The position numbers and the translations under genes were made by a program. DNA of 64,000 bases, taken from positions 30,179 through 94,178 of the forward strand of contig JAOAEQ010000012.1 of NCBI GenBank assembly GCA_026416715.1, given 5' to 3'. Origin of the DNA: a bacterium. GTDB taxonomy: Bacteria > UBP4 > UBA4092 > JAOAEQ01. Below are positions 17,513 to 26,024 of the stretch, piece after piece. The notes beneath the pieces are model-generated. The model was not told the DNA's origin, did not search any database, and saw nothing but the letters and a program-made list of their open reading frames with translations. How positions within the stretch are numbered: the first letter of the stretch is position 1; each line of letters begins with the position of its first letter.

Positions 17513-19045
17513 ATGTTGGCGAAAGTTAACAGTGCTGCAATTTTAGGTATCGATGCATACATTGTCGAAGTCGAAGTTGATATCGAACGGGGCGATACTA
17601 AATTTTCTACGGTCGGTTTACCGGATACCGCAGTTAAAGAAAGTCGGGAACGGGTGAAATTTGCGATTAAAAACTCTGGATTCTTTTTTCCAAAAGGACG
17701 ATTTACTGCTAACCTTGCTCCAGCAGATGTTCGTAAAGAAGGTTCCGGATTTGATTTACCACTAGCGATTGGTATTTTAGCGATGAGTGAACAGATTAAT
17801 TCTGCTCACTTGCCTGAATTCCTCTTCCTGGGTGAACTTTCTATGAACGGGGAAATTCGACCGATACGTGGTGCGCTTTCCATAGCAGTAGCTGCACAAC
17901 AGAACGGTTTTAAGGGAATTATTGTTCCGGTAGAAAATGCGAATGAAGCTGCGGTGGTAAAAGGTATCGCAACATATACGTGCAAAACATTGCGAGAAGC
18001 AGCGGAATTCTTACACCATCCGGAGTCTATTTCCGCGCATACAATCAATTTGACAGAAGTATTTACCGAATCTGCAACATATTCGGTCGATTTTATGGAT
18101 GTTAAAGGACAGGAACACGCTAAACGTGCGTTAGAAGTTGCGGCTGCTGGCGGGCATAATATCCTTATGCTCGGGCCGCCGGGGTCAGGCAAAACGATGT
18201 TGGCTAAACGTGTTCCTACCATTCTACCATTAATGTCGTTAGAGGAAGCTATTGAAACTACAAAAATCCACAGTATTGCCGGACTAATGCCACCAAAAGC
18301 CGCACTACTTGCAACCCGACCGTTCCGGAATCCACATCACACCATTAGCGATGCTGGATTGATTGGTGGCGGACAGTATCCCCGTCCTGGTGAAATTAGT
18401 TTAGCACATAACGGTGTTCTTTTTTTAGATGAACTACCAGAATTTAAACGGAATGTACTCGAAGCGTTGCGTCAGCCATTAGAGGAAGGGATGGTAACAG
18501 TTTCTCGTGCAGCATCAACCGTTGTTTTCCCGAGTCGATTTATGCTCATTGGTGCAATGAACCCGTGTCCGTGCGGGAATGCTACGGATACTTCAAAAGT
18601 ATGTCAATGTAGTCCTAGTCAAATTCAACGGTATCTATCTCGAATATCCGGTCCATTGCTTGACCGCATTGATATCCATATCGAGGTCCCATCAGTGAAA
18701 GCAACCGAGTTATCTAGAGAACGTACCGGTGAAGCGTCTGCAACAATCCGAGAACGAACTACTGCTGCCCGAAAACTGCAAACGCAACGGTTTGCTGGTC
18801 GTAAAGGGGTTTATTGTAATGCACAAATGACGCCAAAAGATATTAAGAATTATTGCCGACTCGATGCTGCCTGTCTCAATTTGTTAGAGTTAGCTACTAC
18901 CCGGTTAGGATTAAGCGCTCGCGCGTATGACCGGGTTCTGAAAGTAGCTAGGACTATTGCGGATTTAGAGGGAAAGGAACATATTACGGTTAGTCATCTA
19001 TCCGAAGCAATACAATATAGGAGTTTAGATAAACAACTCATATAA
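17513..19045 (+). CDS. YifB/ComM-family Mg-chelatase-like AAA+ ATPase
   Basis: A 510-residue cytoplasmic AAA+ protein. Residues 1-165 are the ChlI-type N-terminal domain ([29 protein letters not shown]). The ATPase core has Walker [14 protein letters not shown], Walker [11 protein letters not shown] and GAMNPCPCG, where family members carry a small Cys cluster (PCPCGN...CQCSP). The C-terminal helical domain ([18 protein letters not shown]) is complete. ComM orthologues are helicases for branch migration during natural transformation; other YifB proteins are uncharacterised. The length is typical. Start ATG has no Shine-Dalgarno. Confidence 0.92.
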   Translation: MLAKVNSAAILGIDAYIVEVEVDIERGDTKFSTVGLPDTAVKESRERVKFAIKNSGFFFPKGRFTANLAPADVRKEGSGFDLPLAIGILAMSEQINSAHLPEFLFLGELSMNGEIRPIRGALSIAVAAQQNGFKGIIVPVENANEAAVVKGIATYTCKTLREAAEFLHHPESISAHTINLTEVFTESATYSVDFMDVKGQEHAKRALEVAAAGGHNILMLGPPGSGKTMLAKRVPTILPLMSLEEAIETTKIHSIAGLMPPKAALLATRPFRNPHHTISDAGLIGGGQYPRPGEISLAHNGVLFLDELPEFKRNVLEALRQPLEEGMVTVSRAASTVVFPSRFMLIGAMNPCPCGNATDTSKVCQCSPSQIQRYLSRISGPLLDRIDIHIEVPSVKATELSRERTGEASATIRERTTAARKLQTQRFAGRKGVYCNAQMTPKDIKNYCRLDAACLNLLELATTRLGLSARAYDRVLKVARTIADLEGKEHITVSHLSEAIQYRSLDKQLI

Positions 19046-19118
19046 AACCTGAAAAACGGAAGAACAAAAGATTTGCTTCTCTTATCAATATTCAGTATGT
19101 GTATGTGGTTTTCAAGCT

Positions 19119-22100
19119 ATGGATCAATTTGTTCATCTTCATGTTCATACACAATATAGTTTACGAAACGGATTAACTACCGTAGAATCACTTTGTGCAC
19201 GAGTCCGAGAACTCGGAATGCGCGCTATTGCCATCACTGATTATCAGAGTTTAGCGGCGGTGCCGGAATTAATGCAATACGCTGAACAGTATGATTTAAA
19301 ACCTATTTTCGGTGCACAAGTTGATGTTGGCTCAATTCTGCAGGAATCACCTATCCAGAATCAGAGTACCATTTCAGAACGACCGAAACATATTTATTCT
19401 TTAATCCTCTTAGCTACTAACGCTGTTGGATTTAAGAATCTCGTCCGGATCGTTAACCAAGCGAACCAGCTTGCTTCATTGAAGAAAGGACCGATATCTA
19501 TCTCCTATATTATCCAACATCAGGATGGGCTCATTATTTTAAGCGGAGGTTATAAAAGCGAAATTGCGTTTCGATTACGCCAGAATCAACTTACGCTTGC
19601 TAGTGAAGCGGTGAGTCAGTTCAATAGCTTATTTAAGGATAAAAATTTTTATTTAGAATTAATCGGAGAAAATGAGCCGGATCGGGAGGTGATGAATGCG
19701 GGATTAATTGCGCTTGCCCACCAATATGCTCTCCCATTAGTTGCAACAAACAATGTCCATTATTTAACGGCTGAAGATGCGGTTGCTTCTCGCTTATTAA
19801 ATTCTATGAAAACCGGCGTATCGTTAATATTGCCAATGGTTCCAGACCGCTATGTTAAAACTGGCGCAGAAATGCAAGCGATATTTCCTGCGGCACCGGA
19901 AGCAGTTGAAAATACACGATGGATTGCAGAACGTTGTGAACATTATCATCCGCATACTGTGCATCAGATGCCCTATTTTCCTGTACCAACCGGATATGAT
20001 ACTGAATCTTATCTATGGGAACTCTGCCAACGTGGGTTAACGCAAAAATATCATAAACCAACGCTAGCATTACGGCAGCGGTTAAATGAAGAATTTGGAT
20101 TGATTCGAAAAAAAGGATGGATAGATTATACATTGTTACTCTGGGATATTTGCCGGTTTATGCGGGAAAGACAATCTCAATTTTCGCTCGACCGGACCGC
20201 ATTAAGTTATAGTCTCGTAAACTATGTCCTTGATATCACGCGCCTTGATGTAGTGAAATACCAGCTCGGATATGACTTTTATTTTTTTGGAAATACGCAA
20301 CCGTATCCAATGGTCGAATTCGAGTTTGATGGTCGGGAAAAAGATGCCGTATTAGCGTATTGTAAAAACCGATACGGAGCTGCCCATATTGGAGGAACAA
20401 TCCAGTATACTTCTAATTCGTTAACCCGGTGGTTATCAGAAGCTGCAGCGTTACTCCGCATCTCTCCGGAAACATTGCATTCGATACTGCCGTATTTCTC
20501 TAGTAGAACTAAAATGACCGTTGAAAGTATTATTGCCCAAGAGAAAGAATTAGCGAGAAAAATCGCTGATAATCAGGAACTCCTACTTTTATGCAACGCA
20601 GTCAAATCGTTACAACATGTTTATCTGGCACAGGAAATCAATCCTCGCTTGGTAGTCATCGCTCGAGATCCCTTATTTGCAAATTACCCGCTATCTTATC
20701 GAGAAGAACATAATATCTATCTCCAATATCCAGCAGAGATGGTTCCTCGGGTTAAACTGTTTGGCATTGAATTACGCAGTCAACCCTTATTAGCAGCAAT
20801 CGCAGATACATTAGCACAGGTCAAAAAACGCCATGCTATTTCCCTAGACCTTTTTTCGTTTGATTTGGAAGATAAACGGTTATTTAAAATGATTCGAAAT
20901 GCTGAAACCGTTGGTCTTCCACACTTAGATAGTTCATCAATTCGCTCATTATTACCAGAGTTGAGTCCACGAAATTTCACCGAACTGCTTACCGCAATTG
21001 CACTGCACCGCTGCGGATATCCGTCCGGAAAACTCATCGCTGATTTTCTTACCGGCACAAAACCAAATAAAGCGCTGAATACGTTACATAGTGCAACAAA
21101 ACAAATTCTTCATTCCACGCGTGGAATGATTTTATTTAAAGAGCAAGTTTACGATTTAGTAAAAACATTTACCGGGTTAGACCCGCGAGGAGTACACGAA
21201 ATTGTCCAGCATCTCTTAAGCAAACCCAAAATCCGAAAAGCAGACGAAATTCGAAATCAGTTTCTCCGTGCAGGGAACCAAGCAGGGTTTACTGACTTCA
21301 TCGGAGAAAAAGTTTGGCAGTTCCTAATAACTGAAACTGGGAATACGGTAACAAAACCTGAACTCATCGCAGTACTTGAATTAAGTTTACGCTGTGCGCA
21401 ACTTAAAAAGAATTATCCGGTAGAATACTTCTATGGATTACTTCAGCACTATGAAAGCTCTAAGGTTCGAGTAAATCGGTATGTTAATGAAACAAAACGG
21501 CTTGGCATTACGGTTCGCGGGCCAGATATTAATCATAGCCAGGCATCATTGATATTGGAAGATGGCGCACTCCGATTCGGACTAATGCTGGTTAACGGGG
21601 TGGGAGAAAAAGTAGCAGAAAATATTATTAGCGCTCGAGGTAATAAACGGTATACATCATTATTTGATTTCTGTCGGAGAACTAATCCTAATCTGGTAAC
21701 GCAGCGAATTATCGAAAATTTAATCCGTGCGGGAGCCTGTGATTCTTTAGTCCGATACCGAGCACAGTTGTTAGCAATATTAGAAGATACGGTTAAACAA
21801 GCGCGGCATTATGCCAGCTTAGATTCAAGCAATACGTTATTCGATGTAAGTGCTTACACGGTTGCAGAAGAAAGCATTACCGATCCCTATCCTGACCTTG
21901 AGGAATTTACACTCGCTGAACGACTAGCCTTTGAAAAACAAGCAACTGGCATTTATTTATCCGCTTCCCCGTTAGCTCCATATCAAGATTTTTTAACTCG
22001 GATTGGTATTAAACCGATTTGTACTATTCCACGATTTACCGCAAAAAATACCGGACCTTATTATCTTGCTGGAACCATAGCAGAATATACGACATCGGCT

Positions 22101-22601
22101 AAAAAAGGGAAACTCAATATCCATCTCTATTTAGAAGATGATACTGGCATCATTCGATTAAGTTTAAATGCGAAACAGTTTAACCGATATCGGTCTCTCA
22201 TTGAACAAGATCGACCACTGTTAGTTTGCATTTCAATTGAGAGAACTGACGACCGACCTACTGTAACGGTTCACCAACTATTTGATTTATCAGCAATTAG
22301 CAAGCAACTTCAGGGCACTATTCTGATCGAAAGTAAGACTGAATTCAATCGGAAACAATTGAAATCACTTTATACCTTATTTCGTCAACATCGAGGAACG
22401 AATCCCGTAACCATCACTGTGGCTGGTCGAATCCGAACCGATGGTTTTTATGGCAAACTCCTTCGACTTAAGCTTATGGCAACGCCATGGCTAATCCAAA
22501 AGTTATTATCTGACTTCTCACCGCCTATTCAGAATTGTGAACTCGTTGATACGACATCGTTGTTTAGCTCGACTCAGATTCGAGTAGTAAATAAACAATG
22601 A
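19119..22601 (+). CDS. DnaE-like DNA polymerase III alpha subunit homologue, probably catalytically inactive
   Basis: A 1160-residue protein with the domain order of DnaE: PHP (residues 1-275, HLHVHTQYSLRNGLTTVESL), palm/thumb/fingers (about 330-790), helix-hairpin-helix (LVNGVGEKVAENIISARG, about 825) and OB fold (YYLAGTIAEYTTSAKKGK, about 980-1075). The polymerase active site is not conserved. The catalytic P-D-x-D-x-D-F motif reads PMVEFEF (residues 397-403); the Gly/Ser-rich nucleotide motif is DRTALSYS; the third Asp of K-x-D-F-L-G-L is lost (KLFGIEL). The PHP metal site has lost TDH (TDYQ). Scaffold motifs downstream (LKKNYPVEYFYGLL; LFDFCRR) survive. It is likely a non-catalytic paralogue, with the replicative DnaE encoded elsewhere. 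The reading frame is intact. Confidence 0.85.
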   Translation: MDQFVHLHVHTQYSLRNGLTTVESLCARVRELGMRAIAITDYQSLAAVPELMQYAEQYDLKPIFGAQVDVGSILQESPIQNQSTISERPKHIYSLILLATNAVGFKNLVRIVNQANQLASLKKGPISISYIIQHQDGLIILSGGYKSEIAFRLRQNQLTLASEAVSQFNSLFKDKNFYLELIGENEPDREVMNAGLIALAHQYALPLVATNNVHYLTAEDAVASRLLNSMKTGVSLILPMVPDRYVKTGAEMQAIFPAAPEAVENTRWIAERCEHYHPHTVHQMPYFPVPTGYDTESYLWELCQRGLTQKYHKPTLALRQRLNEEFGLIRKKGWIDYTLLLWDICRFMRERQSQFSLDRTALSYSLVNYVLDITRLDVVKYQLGYDFYFFGNTQPYPMVEFEFDGREKDAVLAYCKNRYGAAHIGGTIQYTSNSLTRWLSEAAALLRISPETLHSILPYFSSRTKMTVESIIAQEKELARKIADNQELLLLCNAVKSLQHVYLAQEINPRLVVIARDPLFANYPLSYREEHNIYLQYPAEMVPRVKLFGIELRSQPLLAAIADTLAQVKKRHAISLDLFSFDLEDKRLFKMIRNAETVGLPHLDSSSIRSLLPELSPRNFTELLTAIALHRCGYPSGKLIADFLTGTKPNKALNTLHSATKQILHSTRGMILFKEQVYDLVKTFTGLDPRGVHEIVQHLLSKPKIRKADEIRNQFLRAGNQAGFTDFIGEKVWQFLITETGNTVTKPELIAVLELSLRCAQLKKNYPVEYFYGLLQHYESSKVRVNRYVNETKRLGITVRGPDINHSQASLILEDGALRFGLMLVNGVGEKVAENIISARGNKRYTSLFDFCRRTNPNLVTQRIIENLIRAGACDSLVRYRAQLLAILEDTVKQARHYASLDSSNTLFDVSAYTVAEESITDPYPDLEEFTLAERLAFEKQATGIYLSASPLAPYQDFLTRIGIKPICTIPRFTAKNTGPYYLAGTIAEYTTSAKKGKLNIHLYLEDDTGIIRLSLNAKQFNRYRSLIEQDRPLLVCISIERTDDRPTVTVHQLFDLSAISKQLQGTILIESKTEFNRKQLKSLYTLFRQHRGTNPVTITVAGRIRTDGFYGKLLRLKLMATPWLIQKLLSDFSPPIQNCELVDTTSLFSSTQIRVVNKQ

Positions 22602-22739
22602 GAGATTCTATCCTAATTCTTTTACTAACATCCACTGCATCGCAAGTTAAAACTCTTCGGGTATAGTTACAAAACAACTAGACTAGAAACTATCTACATT
22701 TAGTTAGGTGACATGATAATATTGCAGAATCAGATAAAT

Positions 22740-22836
22740 AGTGATAAACTATAATTAATATATCACTTTTTAAATCGCACTATTCAACTATTTTAGGGTA
22801 TTGAGTTGATGTTGTACCCTTTATGAAAAATCAACT
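22740..22836 (+). other. Small hairpins in the rtcB upstream gap
   Basis: In the 241-base gap 22602-22842 I see short inverted repeats: AGTGATA/TATCACT (about 22740-22767), GGGTA/TACCC (about 22796-22819) and GTTGAT/ATCAAC (about 22806-22836), the last two overlapping so that they could form alternatives. There is no known riboswitch pattern, and nothing else is seen in the gap. Confidence 0.3.
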
Positions 22837-22842
22837 TTCGCT

Positions 22843-24300
22843 ATGAAAACAAAACAAGAACTGTATATTGAACGATTAGATGCGTATCGGTGGCGTATAC
22901 CTAAAGAACAATATCCGGGTATGCGGGTTCCCGGAATAATTTATGCTGATGACCAATTATTCACAGCGATGCAAACAGACCAAGCTCCGGTCCAAGTTTC
23001 AAATGTCGCTCATTTACCTGGAATAGTTACCGCATCTTATGCAATGCCTGATATCCATTGGGGATATGGATTTCCTATTGGCGGGGTTGCAGCAACGGAT
23101 TTAAATGAAGGGGTTATTTCTCCTGGTGGAGTTGGTTATGATATTTCCTGTGGGATTCGGTTAATTCGAACCAATTTGACAGTAGCAGAGGTTAAATCAA
23201 AAATACCGAATTTGGTTGAAGCGCTGTTCCACAATGTTCCTTGTGGGGTAGGTCGTTCTGGGAAAATTAAGTTAACCCAATCTGATATGGATGCAATATT
23301 TAGAAAAGGTGTGCGCTGGGCAGTAGAACATGGGTTAGGTGAAGCTGCGGATATTGACGTGATTGAAGATTCCGGTTGTATTCCTGGCGCTGATCCGGAA
23401 CAAGTTAGTAAACAAGCGCGAGAACGCGGATATGACCAACTTGGTACCTTAGGAGCAGGAAACCATTTTCTTGAAATTCAAGAGGTTGAAGAGATTTATG
23501 ATCCGATTGCGGCCCGTGCATTTGGTCTTGAAGTCGGGTTGCTAACTGTGATGTTACATTCTGGTTCTCGTGGGCTCGGGCATCAGGTATGTACTGATTT
23601 TCTTCAGGTCATGCGGGAAGCATCGAGTAAATATCAAATCAAATTACCGGATTCGCAACTCGCGTGTGCTCCGATTTCATCTCCGGAAGGAAAAAGATAT
23701 TTAGCTGCAATGGCAGCAGCAGCAAATTTTGGGATGACCAACCGAGAGGTATTAACTCATTTAGTTCGAGAAACTTTTTTACGGTATTTTAATATATCCC
23801 CGCGGGAATTAGGGTTTGAATTAGTCTACGATCTCTGCCATAACATTGCGAAAATTGAAGAACATACTGTTGCCGGCAAAAAAATGACGGTTTGTGTACA
23901 TCGAAAAGGAGCAACGCGAGCATTTCCTGCTGGTCATCCACAGATTCCGGCTCGATATTCGGCAGTAGGTCAACCCGTGCTGGTTCCAGGAGATATGGGT
24001 CGGGCATCGTATGTTTTAGTTGGACTACCGAAAGCGATGGAGGAAACGTTCGGGTCAACGTGCCATGGAGCCGGCCGCGCCATGAGTCGAGAAGCAGCAA
24101 AACGGTTTACTGCTGGTCGCGCATTAAAACGCGAACTCGAAGATAAAGGAATCGTGGTTCGTAGTGTTGGCCGATGGACTCTCGCTGAAGAAACACCAGA
24201 AGCATATAAAGATGTTTCGCGAGTAGTCGAGGTTGTTCATCAAGCGGGATTAAGTAGTAAAGTCGCAAAATTACGACCAATTGGCGTCGTGAAAGGATAA
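22843..24300 (+). CDS. rtcB: RtcB RNA-splicing ligase
   Basis: A 485-residue GTP- and Mn2+-dependent RNA ligase that joins 2',3'-cyclic phosphate (or 3'-phosphate) to 5'-OH ends, used in RNA repair and tRNA splicing. Metal and catalytic motifs are all present: GGVGYDISCGIRL (Cys), TLGAGNHFLEIQ (His), MLHSGSRGLGHQV (His), DLCHNIAKIEEH (His), VHRKGATRAF and STCHGAGRAMSR, whose His is the guanylylated residue. Length and ends are normal. There is no RtcR or RtcA nearby, so it appears to be a stand-alone gene. The ATG has no Shine-Dalgarno. Confidence 0.95.
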   Translation: MKTKQELYIERLDAYRWRIPKEQYPGMRVPGIIYADDQLFTAMQTDQAPVQVSNVAHLPGIVTASYAMPDIHWGYGFPIGGVAATDLNEGVISPGGVGYDISCGIRLIRTNLTVAEVKSKIPNLVEALFHNVPCGVGRSGKIKLTQSDMDAIFRKGVRWAVEHGLGEAADIDVIEDSGCIPGADPEQVSKQARERGYDQLGTLGAGNHFLEIQEVEEIYDPIAARAFGLEVGLLTVMLHSGSRGLGHQVCTDFLQVMREASSKYQIKLPDSQLACAPISSPEGKRYLAAMAAAANFGMTNREVLTHLVRETFLRYFNISPRELGFELVYDLCHNIAKIEEHTVAGKKMTVCVHRKGATRAFPAGHPQIPARYSAVGQPVLVPGDMGRASYVLVGLPKAMEETFGSTCHGAGRAMSREAAKRFTAGRALKRELEDKGIVVRSVGRWTLAEETPEAYKDVSRVVEVVHQAGLSSKVAKLRPIGVVKG

Positions 24301-24363
24301 CTTGATTCCCGCTGAGACGCGCTGTGGTTACGAAAAGTTCGCAAAGAACATCGTTAATTGTTT

Positions 24364-25425
24364 TTATTGCGTGTGTTGATTTCTTTGTGTAATTGCGGAT
24401 AATGGCTTATTTTGACTTTGGGATAGAGATTGTTCACGTAACCATAAGTTGAGTGGCATCTGGCAAATATGCCAGCACTTTCCGCAGGTGAATCGCGCAA
24501 TTTCTCGCCGAACTTTTTCCGCTTGTCCGCTTTTCCAGACCTTAATCGGATTATCAGTTTTAATATTTCCCATCTCTCTCCAGAAAACTGGACAAGGGTA
24601 AATCGAACCATACGGGTCTAAATAGAACGCTATACTCCCAGCATAACATTTTGGATAATCGATGTTCTTGCTTCTTAAATAATTCGGTAGTTGGCGATAG
24701 AACCTTATTTCATCTGGATATATTTTCTCCCGTTGGATTAAATCCGGAACAATCCGGTTTAGTTGCTCTTCAATGCATTGAATCTGCGGTTCTGACCAAT
24801 TCGATAATTCGGTCAATTTCGGATGATGGTAATAATCTCCGGGATGAATCGGATTGAATTGAACGAACGTATCAAATTGTTTTGCCAACAAGTATATTTG
24901 TTCCAACTCCGCATAATTCTTGGTATTAATAACGGTAGAAAAATAGAATCGGATACTTAATTGTTTCAGGAGTGCGATATATTCCATGGCGGTTTGATAT
25001 GCATTCGGTAACCCGCGAAGTTGGTTATGCACCGATTCCGAGCCATCTAACGAAATCTGGAGATATAATTTATCTCGGTGAACGAACTCATAGAGCTTGG
25101 GGGTAACGATAGACAAAGGAACGGTTGCGTTGGTAGCGATTGCCACAACGATATGGTTTGGAATCAGTTTAACAAGCTCAACCAGTTGCGGATATAAAAA
25201 TGGTTCTCCCCCGCTGATGGTTATATGCTTAATCTCTCGTAACCACGGATCAGCAAATAATCGGTTATAGAACTCGATAGATAATTCTTCTGATTTTCGC
25301 TGTAACGTTTGCGGATTCTTTTGCCAGATATTGCAGATTACGCATCGAGCATTGCAGTAATACGACGGTAATAAGTTTAGATATTGGGGCAAGGTAATTT
25401 TGTTTTTTTTAAAAAAATTTAGCAT
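24364..25425 (-). CDS. Radical SAM/SPASM-like enzyme
   Basis: A 353-residue radical SAM protein. The [4Fe-4S] motif C-x3-C-x2-C is CNARCVIC at residues about 25-32, followed by the SAM-binding ISGGEPFLYPQL. The C-terminal region has Cys residues in CYAGSIAFYLDPYGSIYPCPVFW and FTCGKCWHICQMP, arranged like a SPASM/twitch auxiliary cluster domain, as in peptide-modifying enzymes such as PqqE or anSME. No precursor peptide or partner gene is next to it, so the substrate is unknown. It is convergent with rtcB. Confidence 0.85.
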   Translation of the reverse strand: MLNFFKKNKITLPQYLNLLPSYYCNARCVICNIWQKNPQTLQRKSEELSIEFYNRLFADPWLREIKHITISGGEPFLYPQLVELVKLIPNHIVVAIATNATVPLSIVTPKLYEFVHRDKLYLQISLDGSESVHNQLRGLPNAYQTAMEYIALLKQLSIRFYFSTVINTKNYAELEQIYLLAKQFDTFVQFNPIHPGDYYHHPKLTELSNWSEPQIQCIEEQLNRIVPDLIQREKIYPDEIRFYRQLPNYLRSKNIDYPKCYAGSIAFYLDPYGSIYPCPVFWREMGNIKTDNPIKVWKSGQAEKVRREIARFTCGKCWHICQMPLNLWLREQSLSQSQNKPLSAITQRNQHTQ

Positions 25426-25581
25426 CGGTATAAATGGCGTAATAATAGTGTAACACTGTAGGTTCTCTATATAGAATCATTTAATTTATTTATGTAATTA
25501 TCCGTCAATTACGTTATTGACCAGATTTAGAATAATATAGTAGGATAATTAGCAAATTTATGTCAATGTAAGGAGTGGGGA

Positions 25582-25627
25582 ATTTTAGATTCAGAAATTA
25601 ATCAAACAGCATTCTGCTATCTAAAAT
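25582..25627. repeat. Inverted repeat before the tRNA-binding protein gene
   Basis: ATTTTAGATTCAGAA (25582-25596) is complementary, with one gap, to TTCTGCTATCTAAAAT (25612-25627). It sits directly upstream of TATAAT (25636-25641) and ends 19 bases before the ATG. The remainder of the gap 25426-25581 is AT-rich without clear features. Confidence 0.6.
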
Positions 25628-25646
25628 CTATCATATATAATAACTT

Positions 25647-25967
25647 ATGATAACCTATGATGATTTTATGAAACTTGATATTCGGGTTGGGAAAGTGGTG
25701 GCTGCGGAAAAAGTTGCCGGGGCAGATAAATTATTATTGCTGAAAATTGATTTAGGTAATGAAATCCGTCAAGTAGTTGCCGGAATTGCGCAACAATATA
25801 CACCGGACCAACTCATAGGAAAAGATATGGTTCTGTTAGCCAACCTTGAACCGCGCACGATTCGCGGAGTCGAATCGAACGGTATGATTCTCGCTGCAAC
25901 TGTTAACGGTGCGCCAGTCATTTTAACTACAGAAAAACCTGTACCTCCGGGGTCAACGGTTAAATAA
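25647..25967 (+). CDS. Stand-alone tRNA-binding domain (MetRS C-terminal/CsaA-like)
   Basis: A 106-residue OB-fold protein of the EMAP/Trbp111 class: ITYDDFMKLDIRVGKVVAAE, ADKLLLLKIDLG, QVVAGIAQQYTPDQLIGK and GVESNGMILAA. It matches the C-terminal dimerisation/tRNA-binding domain of methionyl-tRNA synthetase (MetG), here as a separate polypeptide, which in many bacteria assists MetRS in trans. CsaA chaperones share the fold, so that is the alternative. A TATAAT lies only five bases before the ATG, suggesting a leaderless message. Confidence 0.88.
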   Translation: MITYDDFMKLDIRVGKVVAAEKVAGADKLLLLKIDLGNEIRQVVAGIAQQYTPDQLIGKDMVLLANLEPRTIRGVESNGMILAATVNGAPVILTTEKPVPPGSTVK

Positions 25968-26024
25968 ATAAGCCAGGAAAAAATAGTAATGTGATATTAT
26001 TTAATTGGAACGAGAAAACTATCC

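Noticed and set aside
17806..18222. 138-residue minus-strand frame inside yifB
   Set aside because: Antisense shadow of a fully conserved AAA+ gene; no motif or ribosome site.
22602..22842. RtcR/sigma-54 control region before rtcB
   Set aside because: No GG-N10-GC -24/-12 element is visible and there is no rtcR gene nearby.
24301..24363. Spacer repeat between rtcB and the radical SAM gene
   Set aside because: Some GAGACGC/GCGCTGTGG similarity to other elements, but no convincing second arm.
25447..25457. AGTGTAACACT palindrome before the radical SAM gene, containing a NikR-like GTAACAC
   Set aside because: A single short match 22 bases from the ATG with no second half-site; in AT-rich DNA it is likely chance.
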